A DNA stretch of 40,451 nucleotides from Candidatus Amulumruptor caecigallinarius (GTDB lineage Bacteria; Bacteroidota; Bacteroidia; Bacteroidales; Muribaculaceae). Location: positions 1 to 40,451 of the forward strand of contig JAMPDQ010000017.1 of the NCBI GenBank assembly GCA_023665575.1, given 5' to 3'. Shown one piece after another: positions 1-8,630 of the stretch (the first letter of the stretch is position 1; each line of letters begins with the position of its first letter). The notes beneath the pieces were generated by a model. The model made no database searches and was not told the origin of the DNA. It saw nothing but the letters and a program-made list of their open reading frames with translations. The translations under genes were made by a program, and so were the position numbers.

Positions 1-145
1 TGACGGGACTATCTTGTCCCTGTACTCTTAAACAACTTTTCGCTGCTTGTCTTGTAGCAAAATTTCAAAGTTCTCTTACAAATCAGCTTGACTTTCCCGC
101 GCCTTTCTTAGCGTTTTCGGCCATTTCATTTCCGATTTGCGATTG

Positions 146-177
146 CAAAGTTATAGCAAAATTTTTCTGTGTGCAAA
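146..177 (-). promoter_or_regulatory. Bacteroidetes-type sigma promoter (TTTG-N20-TAnnTTTG)
   Basis: On the minus strand the sequence reads TTTG, exactly 20 bases, then TAACTTTG. This matches the -33/-7 consensus of the Bacteroidetes primary sigma factor. The same arrangement with the same 20-base spacing precedes rpmH and rplS in this window. It points towards position 1, so its gene or RNA lies outside the window. Confidence 0.7.
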
Positions 178-378
178 TAATTTTATAACAAAAATGCCAA
201 AAGAAAGTTTTTATCGGTTTAAGTTATTGAGTTACAACTTAATTAAAATATGTATAAATGTGTTAATGTATGTTAAATGCTTTATAACATGTCTTTCTTT
301 CGCCATTATGCAGTGAGCACCCTTCATAAAAAAATCTCGCATCTCTCCCTAAACTACTTCCTTTAGGAAATCACTTCA

Positions 379-396
379 TTATGAAACGGGCCTAAA
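379..396. repeat. Solo repeat-end sequence
   Basis: The bases tatgaaacgggcctaaat resemble the terminal inverted repeat (tatgaaacagactct type) of the larger intergenic elements in this window. They resemble even more closely the far end of the short element at 34367-34531. The match is short, so it could be a relic or chance. Confidence 0.35.
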
Positions 397-402
397 TCTG
401 CA

Positions 403-777
403 TCATGAAAGGAATTTCGGGAGAAAAATTATCAGCCCCACAGCCACTGCAGCCATTACGAAAAGCAGGACTGCTCCTGCAGCAATATCTTTAACTTTCC
501 CTATCAATGGGTCGTAGCGGCATTCTATCTTGTCAGCGAGTTTTTCAATGGCAGTGTTGAACCCTTCGGCGGTTAACACGCCCCCTATACAGATAATTAT
601 TACGCACCACTCCGGGGCAGATATATGGCATAATATTCCGGCTATCAACACACACACTGTTGCGAAAAGATGAATTTTCGCGTGCACTTCACCATGAAAC
701 AAATCATATATTCCTCTGCCGGCATCGCTGAAAGCCTTTATTCTGGCTCTCAAAAAATTCATTCGTTTTTCTGACAT
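403..777 (-). CDS. dgkA: Diacylglycerol kinase (prokaryotic DgkA family)
   Basis: A small integral-membrane kinase that phosphorylates diacylglycerol (or undecaprenol in some relatives) with ATP, in inner-membrane lipid recycling. The 124-residue product has an N-terminal amphipathic segment (SFSDAGRGI-like, here AFSDAGRGIYDLFHGEVHAK), three hydrophobic membrane segments, and the family signature around residues 67-82 (LTAEGFNTAIEKLADK) with the catalytic Glu and Asn. The frame stays open upstream to 828, but the start at 777 (MSEKRMNFLRARIKAF) fits the usual family length better. A PAP2 phosphatase lies upstream on the same strand, so both may act on lipid-linked intermediates. Family assignment is firm; the substrate is inferred. 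Confidence 0.9.
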   Translation of the reverse strand: MSEKRMNFLRARIKAFSDAGRGIYDLFHGEVHAKIHLFATVCVLIAGILCHISAPEWCVIIICIGGVLTAEGFNTAIEKLADKIECRYDPLIGKVKDIAAGAVLLFVMAAVAVGLIIFLPKFLS

Positions 778-910
778 ACTGATGCGATTTATACATATTT
801 TTGCAAAAGGGCAATCTGAACGAGGCAACTTTCAAATTGCGCAGAAAGAGGCAGACAAATTAGTTAAAAAGAAGCCGTCCCTGATGTTGACTTTTCTATG
901 AAATAAACTT

Positions 911-1474
911 TTAAAATTCCATTGAGGCATAGATGCCAATGCCGTGACCGTCAGACACGGGTGAGATTTGCAAATTATGCTTACGAGCATACGGACGTGT
1001 AAAGATATATGCACTTCCGGCACCAATAGCCGCACCGCCCAGCACATCCCACCAATGATGCTTTTTAGAAAACACTCGGCCCCACGCAACATAGCATGAT
1101 AGAGCATAAGCCGGGGCACCGAACTTCCAGCCATATCTTCGCTGCAGATAAGCGGAAGTGGCGAAAGAAACAGCAGTATGTCCCGAGGGAAATGAGTGAT
1201 GATTGGAATGGTCGGGCCTCCATTCCTTGATTGAATATTTCAGAATCAGTGTGGCCGCTGCTGTTGCAGCTGCTGTTTCAACGCCCTGAACCAAACCCTT
1301 CCAATCCTTAGCCACGAGTGTTCCCACCAAAGCAGACGCCGGCAAGGCCATTACAAGAATATCGGTGGATGTTTCCACCCCCTTTTGTGCGGATGTTTGT
1401 TGAAAAGCAATATCCTGCGCGGAAGAGGAGAGCCCAATACAAATAGCCAGAAATAAAGTCAGGAATATTTTCAT
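911..1474 (-). CDS. PAP2-family lipid phosphatase, exported
   Basis: A phosphatidic acid phosphatase type 2 / haloperoxidase fold protein of 187 residues. A signal peptide (residues 1-19, cleaved near SSAQD) puts it in the periplasm or outer membrane. The three family motifs are complete: K-x6-RP (KYSIKEWRP), PSGH (SFPSGHTAVSF) and the R-x5-H-x3-D block (GRVFSKKHHWWDVLGG). All catalytic residues are therefore present. Substrates in the family include phosphatidate, undecaprenyl pyrophosphate and lipid A phosphates; which applies here cannot be told. It starts 30 bases after the PCMD lipoprotein stop on the same strand and could be read through from that operon. Confidence 0.88.
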   Translation of the reverse strand: MKIFLTLFLAICIGLSSSAQDIAFQQTSAQKGVETSTDILVMALPASALVGTLVAKDWKGLVQGVETAAATAAATLILKYSIKEWRPDHSNHHSFPSGHTAVSFATSAYLQRRYGWKFGAPAYALSCYVAWGRVFSKKHHWWDVLGGAAIGAGSAYIFTRPYARKHNLQISPVSDGHGIGIYASMEF

Positions 1475-1504
1475 AAGTTTCGAGTTATCAGTGGATGAGT
1501 GGGA

Positions 1505-3112
1505 TTATTCCAAATCCCATTGGAAGGAAAGCTGGTCAACATACAGTGTGGAGCCGGAACCGCCGGTGAAATAATCGCCATATTTAGATGCAGCACAAGT
1601 GATGAGCATATATGAGGGCACGCGCGACGTATCCCTGTATTTTATATCTATTGTGAACATCTTATATTCGCCCATTTGCCCGCTATACACCAATTCGCCA
1701 TAACCAATCACATATGATGCGTTTTTATCAAAAAGCTTTCTGTCGCTCGGCTTTGTGCGTATTTCAAATGGAGCAGTCCAATCTGTCAGAGCCACGTATA
1801 TATGACATGTGTCAGGTCTGCCCTTCAAATAATTGAATTCAGATGAGGCATAATCGATATCAACGGCACTATACTGATAATATCCGGACAGTCGGGTCGG
1901 GCGGAGATTCCAGGGGCGTCCAAATGCCAGAACACCATTTGTACCGTCAGTGCGGACATAGTCGCCGGAGAATATGGAGCCGGTGCCGAGTTTGCCGATT
2001 ATTCCGATACCAACAAACTTTGTGAGGCATTTCGCTGCGGTTCCTCGCCCGTTCGGAGTGTAGTCGGTGGGAGTGGTAAGGTTTTGTCCAAGTGTGATGG
2101 CACCGCCGTTGCCCGTGTCCCAGAAACGCAGGCCATTTTCGTCCCAAGGGCACCACATTTTTTTGCTATTCTGATGCCATTGCTCAAAATCACCATCAGG
2201 GATGTCGGCGGTTGACTGGGTGGTTACCTTTATTTCATTTCCATAATTAGCATCCGAAACAGTTCTAACCGCATATTCCGTGAGAGGCGTCACATGCGGG
2301 ATAAAACAAGAGAATGCGCCTTGATTACTGCTGACATATTTGTCGGGGACACGTGTCCATTCAGTGTCAGACGATTTTCGATATTCGAACCCGTTGGCTG
2401 CATCGGCCGGACCTTCGCCATAGGCCCATATCACTTCCGACCAAGCATCCACGCGAGTAGTGCTGACCACGGTTTCCGTTAATTCGGCATAAATGGTCCA
2501 TATTTCCGTTCGTCCATGGCAAGTCACCTTCACCCTCATTGGATGCAGAAGATTGATTTTGCCGGGCACAATATCGGGAGACAAAGCTGTAATTCCTTCG
2601 GGTCCGAGCTTTATTTTCAAAAGTGTCAGGTCGGTCAGGTCGGTTCCCTCCGGAAGGCTTACAATCACACGATGGCCCACAGGATCTATTACACTTTCGC
2701 CGATTTCGCCTTCAACGGCGAAATATCTCACTATCTCCTGATGTGCAATAATCTCCCATGTATAGTCTTGAAATCTTGAGAGAGTGACATAAAGAGGATG
2801 CGAAAGATTGTAGGATCCTTCAAGCAGATTGGGGTCGGAAGTGCCATCCGGGCTAATTTTATATTCCGTGAATTTCACGTTCTCGATATCCGTGGTTTCT
2901 TCCAGATATATATTCGCCTCAAATGCTATAGAATCAATATATGCACTTTTCGACTCTCCCTCGGCAGCAATAGCCAGAATATTCTGGGTGATTCTGGGAT
3001 ATGGTATGTCATTTTTTATACAGCTCAGAAAGGCAAGTGGCGGCAATATCAACGCCAACAGTGCCGCACAAGAGTGTTTCAGTGAGGAACAATATTTATA
3101 GCAAGACTTCAT
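1505..3112 (-). CDS. PCMD-domain surface lipoprotein
   Basis: A 535-residue lipoprotein with an N-terminal signal ending in a lipobox (AFLSC, acylated Cys near residue 31). Two beta-rich Ig-like repeats follow (about 35-215), then an Fn3-like segment (about 215-300) and a C-terminal PCMD domain (putative carbohydrate-metabolism / glycoside-binding jelly roll, about 303-535). The PCMD domain shares the landmarks FWDTGN, TDGTNGVL, IYVALTD, RKLF and SKYGDYF with the C-terminus of the protein encoded at 5032-7326. No catalytic function is established for this domain. It is separated by 113 bases from the barrel-protein pair and is probably the distal part of the same surface operon. Confidence 0.82.
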   Translation of the reverse strand: MKSCYKYCSSLKHSCAALLALILPPLAFLSCIKNDIPYPRITQNILAIAAEGESKSAYIDSIAFEANIYLEETTDIENVKFTEYKISPDGTSDPNLLEGSYNLSHPLYVTLSRFQDYTWEIIAHQEIVRYFAVEGEIGESVIDPVGHRVIVSLPEGTDLTDLTLLKIKLGPEGITALSPDIVPGKINLLHPMRVKVTCHGRTEIWTIYAELTETVVSTTRVDAWSEVIWAYGEGPADAANGFEYRKSSDTEWTRVPDKYVSSNQGAFSCFIPHVTPLTEYAVRTVSDANYGNEIKVTTQSTADIPDGDFEQWHQNSKKMWCPWDENGLRFWDTGNGGAITLGQNLTTPTDYTPNGRGTAAKCLTKFVGIGIIGKLGTGSIFSGDYVRTDGTNGVLAFGRPWNLRPTRLSGYYQYSAVDIDYASSEFNYLKGRPDTCHIYVALTDWTAPFEIRTKPSDRKLFDKNASYVIGYGELVYSGQMGEYKMFTIDIKYRDTSRVPSYMLITCAASKYGDYFTGGSGSTLYVDQLSFQWDLE

Positions 3113-3225
3113 TTAACTTTTTTCGAAAAATAATATTGGGAGAAAGATAAAAATTTTGAGGGGAAAATCAAACGGGAGACAGGCAATGAAGCTGCAAAAT
3201 TGCGAAATCTGCGTTATCCCCTCAA
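3113..3225 (-). promoter_or_regulatory. Intergenic inverted repeat, possible attenuator
   Basis: The 113 bases between two operon genes carry 8-base arms, ttgagggg at 3156-3163 and cccctcaa at 3218-3225. On the minus strand the second arm is followed by AAAATTTTTAT. This could act as a partial terminator or attenuator that lowers expression of the distal PCMD gene. The loop is long (54 bases) and no clear promoter is visible, so this is tentative. Confidence 0.25.
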
Positions 3226-4200
3226 TTACATATTCACGGCAATACCGAAATTTATATTAAAGATATTGAAGCGGAAATTGGCCCCAGAGGAGAAACGATT
3301 GCCGGAATCCACATCATTTTCAGTTTGTTTCTCATTTCTCAGGTAGAATCCAAACACGCCAAAAGATACATGGAATGCCACATTCTTCATAATGAACACC
3401 TGGATGCCCGGAGAGAAATTGAGTTGGGCTTCCATGGAAGTGTTTTTTGTGACACGGGGTTCACTGTTATACGGACGTCGGAATTCGCTGCTTCCGGATG
3501 AGAAGGCAAGCTCAACTTCGTTGAACACTCCAAAACGTGAACGACGCCCCAAACCGATATACTGATTGAAAGTGAATGCGGCGGAATATGATTCCGACCG
3601 GTAAGCTATATCGTCAAGGCTGAAATTAATGTCGTCATCAACATCCACTTTAAAAGAATCGATACCTCCACGGGCGTTGTAATATCCAAACTTAAGGCCC
3701 ACTGATATATTGTTTCTGATAAAATAGGCCAAATAGGGCCTGATTGAAAAAGCATGGGCATCGATGTTGACATCGCTGAGAAGTCCGAAAATATCGAGGT
3801 CTTTTGTGGCTATTTCGCCATACGACACAGTAAGGCCTATGGCCCATACCCCCTTTGGAATATAAAGGAGATTAGACAATCCACGATTGAATCGACCGAT
3901 ATTCATTTGTTTAAGCACCATGGGAATAGTGTCTCCCTTGAATATTGTTCTCTCTGTGGTGTCGAGGTTGTTCATATCATCGACAACCTTCGAATGTCCC
4001 TCAAGCAAGCGAATCACATCATTTTGAAGAGAATCGGGCACGTAGATATATGTTCCGTTCACCACGCTGCTCCCGGCCTTTTCCACTTGTGCAGAGTCGC
4101 ACACCTCCGGGGTATCGGCCCATGCGGTCTGACAAACAGTGAAAACCAACAGATAAGGCATCAGCAGTTTTAGAAATACTGTCGTGATTTTTGGCATCAT
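3226..4200 (-). CDS. Outer-membrane beta-barrel protein, paralogue 2
   Basis: A 324-residue protein with a signal peptide (about residues 1-28, ending TAWAD) and an N-terminal periplasmic region of about 75 residues. Alternating amphipathic strands follow to the end (FNINFGIAVNM), which looks like a barrel with a C-terminal beta signal. It parallels its upstream neighbour: both have a [YF][IV]PKG.W..G..[VI]SY start to the barrel, then a P..AY..RN...[VL]G[LV]KF.Y segment. No named family was recognised beyond outer-membrane barrel. Its start overlaps the stop of the upstream paralogue by four bases (ATGA), so the pair is translationally coupled and may work as a pair. A start one codon later (4197) is equally possible. 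Confidence 0.75.
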   Translation of the reverse strand: MMPKITTVFLKLLMPYLLVFTVCQTAWADTPEVCDSAQVEKAGSSVVNGTYIYVPDSLQNDVIRLLEGHSKVVDDMNNLDTTERTIFKGDTIPMVLKQMNIGRFNRGLSNLLYIPKGVWAIGLTVSYGEIATKDLDIFGLLSDVNIDAHAFSIRPYLAYFIRNNISVGLKFGYYNARGGIDSFKVDVDDDINFSLDDIAYRSESYSAAFTFNQYIGLGRRSRFGVFNEVELAFSSGSSEFRRPYNSEPRVTKNTSMEAQLNFSPGIQVFIMKNVAFHVSFGVFGFYLRNEKQTENDVDSGNRFSSGANFRFNIFNINFGIAVNM

Positions 4201-5039
4201 AGGTAGAAAGTGGTTCCGAAGGTTATACTAAAGAGATTAATCTTAAAATTGGCCGACATAGCATGTCTTGAGGCATTATAAATTTGGTCGCGTATGCTTT
4301 TAGTGTGACGATAGCTGAAACCGAGCACTCCGATATTCACCTCCATGGCCGAGTAATTATTCAAGAACACCACAAAACCGGGCATCAGACCGATATCGAG
4401 AGAGAAATTTCTTTCATAAGTTCCGGTGAGGTCTTCACTTCGACCCCGCGTGATTTTAGATTGTCCTCCTCCAAGCTCTATCTGAACTTCATTGAAAAAT
4501 CCGAATCTCTTCGAGCGTCCGAGCGAAAAATAATTTCGCATGAATACCATACCGTAATAATTATGAGCGAGAGAATAGAGGTTTTCAATATCAGTATTTG
4601 TTTCAGAATCAAGCACGATGCTTGCATTCTCCAGTTTTGTCAGATTTCTGGCATAAGAGAATTTCACTCCGAGAGCCAAATCGTTTCTTACGGCATAAGC
4701 CACCATAGGCGACACTTTAAACGAATAAGTGTCGCCTCCGATTTTCTCAAACACCAGGAACTGGTAATTATTCTGATTGGATTGCGTATAGGATATCGAA
4801 ACACCCGTAATCCATTGTCCTTTTGGCACAAAGACAGAGGATTCTATGTCGCGTTCAAACGACTCGATTCTCGGATGGCTCTTGATTGAATCAATCATGG
4901 CCGGTGTGATATGCAGTGTATCCGCATGGTGTTGCACCTGCACGTCAGCAAGGGGAATATAAGCAGTTTGACTTCGGGCAATAAAAATGCCCGAAGCCAC
5001 ACTGCAAAATGTCAAAACAAATTTAAAGAATTTATTCAT
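4197..5039 (-). CDS. Outer-membrane beta-barrel protein, paralogue 1
   Basis: About 280 residues, with a signal peptide (MNKFFKFVLTFCSVASGIFIARSQ), a short periplasmic segment and a predicted barrel that ends in FSITFGTTFYL. I place the start at 5039 rather than 5057: the shorter start gives a proper signal peptide, while the longer one only adds MILSLF within the preceding gene. It overlaps the end of the DUF4493-PCMD gene by 8 bases, showing tight operon packing. The shared motif FVPKGQWITGVSISY and the RND.ALGVKFSY segment tie it to the next gene. The two barrels could transport, anchor or display the lipoproteins encoded upstream. That role is inferred from position only. Confidence 0.75.
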   Translation of the reverse strand: MNKFFKFVLTFCSVASGIFIARSQTAYIPLADVQVQHHADTLHITPAMIDSIKSHPRIESFERDIESSVFVPKGQWITGVSISYTQSNQNNYQFLVFEKIGGDTYSFKVSPMVAYAVRNDLALGVKFSYARNLTKLENASIVLDSETNTDIENLYSLAHNYYGMVFMRNYFSLGRSKRFGFFNEVQIELGGGQSKITRGRSEDLTGTYERNFSLDIGLMPGFVVFLNNYSAMEVNIGVLGFSYRHTKSIRDQIYNASRHAMSANFKINLFSITFGTTFYL

Positions 5040-7326
5040 AAACAAGCTTAAAATCATCGAGATACATCACACTGGACGCACTTCCGCAGAAATAATCGCC
5101 AAATTTGGATGCCGTAGCCACGATGACAAGATGAGTGGGGCGTTTTGTTTTTGCATTCTCCTTATATTCCAAAGGAATCTCCACAAGCTTCAAAGAGCCG
5201 TCGGGGCCGAATGCCTCCTTCCATGTCACCTGCCCATAAGCCACCACTTGCTCATCATCCTTATTAAAGAGCTTTCTGTTGTCGGGGCTTGTGCGAACAT
5301 CGACAGCTCCATCTGTGAGAGCCACATATATCTGGGCCTGGTCGGTGCCATCTTTCACCACCTCCACATAAGACTCGTTTCCACTCTTCACCTTCACGCT
5401 GCCCCCGGGGCGATAATTAGCCCACACCTGCAATTTGGACGGGTGCGAACCATTATATGTGTTACCAAGACTCAGCACCCCGTTAGTGCCTTCAGTTTTC
5501 ACATAAAGACCCGTAAAGAGGTTGCCGGCGGCAATCACGCCCATAGCAGAGCCAGAAGCAAGACGCGCACTGTAAGAGCCGGAGCGGACCATATCGGAAG
5601 ACTTGTTGGTGAGCGACAGATTTGCTGTGGCGCCACCTTCGTTGCCGGTGTCCCAGAAATGATCAGAGCGCACACCTACTTCAGTGGTGTTGCCTGTGCC
5701 GGGGAAAATTACGGTTTTATTGCCAAGAAGGGTTTTGGCAACATATGTGCCCCACTCCTCCATGCTGCTGTTGGGAATTTCAAACGCAGTTTCTGTGGTG
5801 AATGTGATCACTTCAGCATTGTCGTATCCGTTGCAGAAAGCCTGATATTCATATGTCGTGCCGGGATTAAGTCCGGTCACTATAACATCAAAGGGAGCGA
5901 CAGCCGCACGACTAACAACGCCGGCGCGCGTATTGGCGCGTGCCTTTCTTCTTGCGGCAGCTTCAGAAGATGATGATGGATATGCATTAATCCATTCCGA
6001 AGCTCCTGCCACACGATATCTTATACCGAACCGGACGGCAGAGGCGGCATCATATACATTACCGCTCAGACGCGCACGGCTCACACCGACAGCGAGCAGA
6101 TCGCTCACGGGAGATGTGCCTACGGGTGCCAAATACTCTACAGCCGCAGCGGAATTTGCCACACGCAAAGTGGCCGAACCCTGTTTGCGCCGGCCATCCA
6201 CGGCATTAAGAGTAAACGTGAATTCAGAATCGCTCTCCGGCAATGAATTGAGGAAATTCCGAGTAAAGACTACATAGACCTCCTCCACATTTACCTTTCC
6301 TCCCTCAACAGAACTTGAGGCATCTTGAGAAACGGTGCGTTCCACGCGTATACCCTTTGAGGCGAGGTCGGAAATCACCGAACCATCAAGCAGGTTCAGG
6401 CCGTTTTCAATATCCGGCACATTATCGCTTAAATTCATTGTGACAGAGTTCATGCCAAAATAACCACGCACATAGAGCTGCACATCGCTGAAATTATGAT
6501 CGAGCGAGACCACCTGCTCATCAATATTGCCATTGACCATAGAGACAGCCGGACCGGGAAAAATCTCCACTTCATCTTCAATCACCGGTATATCCTCAAT
6601 GACTATACGAATCAGTGCTCCTCCTTCTGTAACTTCATTTTCATCTTGTGCGACTGTGAGCCTGTATTCATGTGCACGCTGCACATTTTCTATTTCTCCG
6701 AACCTGACATAAGGCTTGCCATCATTCGTCACGCCCTCTATTTTATAATTCAGATTCTTATCGGCATTCGGCATCATGAAATATCCCTTTGCCGTTTCAA
6801 TATTATCCTTGTCAAACACGAGTTCTCCCCGCGAATGGGAGAAAGTCACCTTCAAATCCTTCAAGTCAACACTCAGAGAGGCCGGGTCGACAGATGCAAT
6901 CACATTGGCGATGTTGCAATGAAGCATAAGGGAATTCTCTCCTTCTTCAATATCAAACTCCTGCTTTCCTCTATAAAATTTAGAAGAGAAAGAGGCAGAC
7001 ACGCTGTCACCGCTCCAAGCTTCAGCCAGATAATGTCCTACTTTGAGCTGCACATGCTGCGGAATATTGTCAAGACCCTTCCATTTGCGGATTACACCTT
7101 TTGAATTTTCAATATAAACCACACACTTTTCGCGAAGGGCGGCAAGCTCATCAGCCGGGATGGAGCGTGTTGAAGAGATGCGCACATCACCTCTGATTTC
7201 AGTGGTCAGAGTGAGACTTCCCTCACCGGAATCACCAAATGGTTCCTCCATTGCACAGGATGAGATGAGAGAACCGGCAGCCAGCGCCACAACCGAAAGT
7301 GTCAGATATTTTCTTAGCATTTTCAT
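5032..7326 (-). CDS. DUF4493 and PCMD-domain surface lipoprotein
   Basis: A 764-residue lipoprotein (lipobox around SSC at residue 24). The order is a DUF4493 domain (about 30-240), an Ig-like domain (about 250-390) shared with its two upstream neighbours, an Fn3-like domain (about 400-505) and a C-terminal PCMD jelly roll (about 510-764) like that at 1505-3112. After the acylated Cys come EEPFGDSGEG and then an STR motif at 52-54, both conserved in the two paralogues upstream. The Fn3-like domain has an unusual basic, Ala-rich loop around residues 460-480 (AAARRKARANTRAGVVSRAA). The gene starts 3 bases after the previous stop. A second Met at codon 3 (7320) is an alternative start. The function of DUF4493 proteins is not established. 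Confidence 0.83.
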   Translation of the reverse strand: MKMLRKYLTLSVVALAAGSLISSCAMEEPFGDSGEGSLTLTTEIRGDVRISSTRSIPADELAALREKCVVYIENSKGVIRKWKGLDNIPQHVQLKVGHYLAEAWSGDSVSASFSSKFYRGKQEFDIEEGENSLMLHCNIANVIASVDPASLSVDLKDLKVTFSHSRGELVFDKDNIETAKGYFMMPNADKNLNYKIEGVTNDGKPYVRFGEIENVQRAHEYRLTVAQDENEVTEGGALIRIVIEDIPVIEDEVEIFPGPAVSMVNGNIDEQVVSLDHNFSDVQLYVRGYFGMNSVTMNLSDNVPDIENGLNLLDGSVISDLASKGIRVERTVSQDASSSVEGGKVNVEEVYVVFTRNFLNSLPESDSEFTFTLNAVDGRRKQGSATLRVANSAAAVEYLAPVGTSPVSDLLAVGVSRARLSGNVYDAASAVRFGIRYRVAGASEWINAYPSSSSEAAARRKARANTRAGVVSRAAVAPFDVIVTGLNPGTTYEYQAFCNGYDNAEVITFTTETAFEIPNSSMEEWGTYVAKTLLGNKTVIFPGTGNTTEVGVRSDHFWDTGNEGGATANLSLTNKSSDMVRSGSYSARLASGSAMGVIAAGNLFTGLYVKTEGTNGVLSLGNTYNGSHPSKLQVWANYRPGGSVKVKSGNESYVEVVKDGTDQAQIYVALTDGAVDVRTSPDNRKLFNKDDEQVVAYGQVTWKEAFGPDGSLKLVEIPLEYKENAKTKRPTHLVIVATASKFGDYFCGSASSVMYLDDFKLVYE

Positions 7327-7329
7327 AGC

Positions 7330-8601
7330 CTAAAATTTGATAATAAGCGTTTTAGTTGTAGTGCCGTTGGCATCGCCGACACTGAGTACAAACTTATGCT
7401 CCATAGAGCCAAACACACCGAGCAACGGAATAAACTTTGTAAGATTGAAATCGACAGAACTTTTGCCACCAACGTTGCAGTCAAGTCCGAGACCTGTGAG
7501 AGCACTCTGCATTTCGGCCGGAGTGTTCACCATGTCAAGATGCTGATCAAGCCCGAGGCCTGCGAGTTCATCCGGCGTCAAGGCATCAGAAATGATGTCG
7601 CAGGTAAATGTTTTGATTCCGCCTTCCGCCTCACTCTTGATTTTGATTACACATCCATCCATAAGGTCGGCGCCTGCATTCACTGCATCAATATTCACGG
7701 GAGCCTCTCCCGTAATTGTCGGGGCGGGCAAAGAGGGAGTCGGGGGTGTGGGAGGCTGCGGATCGTCATCATCCTCGCGAGGACGCTCATTGTCATCAAG
7801 CACGACATCCTCCCCTACCGGCACATTTGCCTCCACATCAGTGATTGATACACTCGCATCAACAGACACATTTACATTTGCGTCGCCGGAAGGGGTGCCG
7901 TCATGTCGATGAAGCTTGAAAGTGATTTTGTAATGATTTCCCTTTTCCACATTTGCATACGACTTTGTTTCGCAAACAGACTCACCATCAACAACACCCA
8001 CAAAGGTGGCGACAAGAGTTGTTTCGGCAGTATGCATGAAATAGCCCGCTTTCTCAGCATCGGCCTCCGTGGTGGTGAACTTCAATCCGTCGTTGTCACC
8101 CACTTTCACTTGCACATAAGAGTCGGGCGACATATGCGAACGCAGCACAGAATCAAAATTGATTGAAACCTTGATATTATTCAGTTTGCAAACGACAGGC
8201 TCCACATAGCTTGTGATTTCATAAGGAATGACCTCAAACTCTTCGGATTTGCCAAGATAATAGGGAGACTCCCACTCGGCAACTCTGTTTTCACCATATG
8301 CGGCAGTGCAGGTATAGCTGCCGGCCGGGAGAGTCACAACATCAGGCATTTCTCCATATTTGTATTTAGCGACGGGATCGTTATGCCCCAATTTGGTGAA
8401 TACCACAGTGAAATCATCAACATCCAGCTCCGCACGTGTGCGGACATTCTTCAAGTTTTCATTAGCCTTAATCTCCATAGAGAGTGCAGACTTAAGGAAC
8501 TGTCCCTCGCCATCCGAACCATCAGAGAAAGGAGACTCCGATGAGCAGCCGGCCAGGAAGATACCGGCAGTCAGGATTGAATATATATATGATTTATTCA
8601 T
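7330..8601 (-). CDS. DUF4493 surface lipoprotein, short form
   Basis: A 423-residue lipoprotein with lipobox LAGC (Cys 19) followed by SSESPFSDGSDGEG, the same pattern as its neighbours. The DUF4493 domain spans about 30-260 and contains an RTRA motif at 54-57. A Pro/Asp-rich linker (about 272-292, DDDDPQPPTPPTPSLP) joins it to one Ig-like domain (about 293-423). Unlike the flanking paralogues it lacks the C-terminal PCMD-like jelly roll. It may therefore be a structural subunit rather than a binding one; that is inference. It starts 29 bases after the stop of the first gene in the operon. Confidence 0.82.
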   Translation of the reverse strand: MNKSYIYSILTAGIFLAGCSSESPFSDGSDGEGQFLKSALSMEIKANENLKNVRTRAELDVDDFTVVFTKLGHNDPVAKYKYGEMPDVVTLPAGSYTCTAAYGENRVAEWESPYYLGKSEEFEVIPYEITSYVEPVVCKLNNIKVSINFDSVLRSHMSPDSYVQVKVGDNDGLKFTTTEADAEKAGYFMHTAETTLVATFVGVVDGESVCETKSYANVEKGNHYKITFKLHRHDGTPSGDANVNVSVDASVSITDVEANVPVGEDVVLDDNERPREDDDDPQPPTPPTPSLPAPTITGEAPVNIDAVNAGADLMDGCVIKIKSEAEGGIKTFTCDIISDALTPDELAGLGLDQHLDMVNTPAEMQSALTGLGLDCNVGGKSSVDFNLTKFIPLLGVFGSMEHKFVLSVGDANGTTTKTLIIKF

Positions 8602-8630
8602 TTCTAAATTCTATATTTCCGTTTAGACTC

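Larger units (their letters stand above)
1..402. other. Gene-free AT-rich stretch at window edge
   Basis: No convincing open reading frame lies here. The stretch holds a minus-strand promoter at 146-177, a small inverted repeat near position 5 (gggac/gtccc) and a short match to the window's repeat-end sequence at 379-396. The bases below 140 would be the untranslated leader, or start, of a transcript leaving the window on the minus strand. What that transcript encodes cannot be seen. Confidence 0.6.

Noticed and set aside
40-143. Tiny minus-strand frame (MAENAKKGAGKSS) behind the promoter at 146-177
   Set aside because: Thirteen codons with no recognised homologue and no second line of evidence; it may be chance within a leader.
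300-402. Terminator for dgkA around ttcctttaggaa
   Set aside because: The stem is only five bases and is not followed directly by a T run, so I could not support it.
832-1134. 100-residue minus-strand frame overlapping the PAP2 gene
   Set aside because: It runs in another frame over the 3' half of a clearly conserved PAP2 gene and shows no domain or signal of its own.
4987-5973. Long plus-strand frame of 328 codons opposite the DUF4493-PCMD gene
   Set aside because: It is antisense to well-supported coding sequence, rich in Cys and His as shadow frames often are, and matches nothing recognisable.
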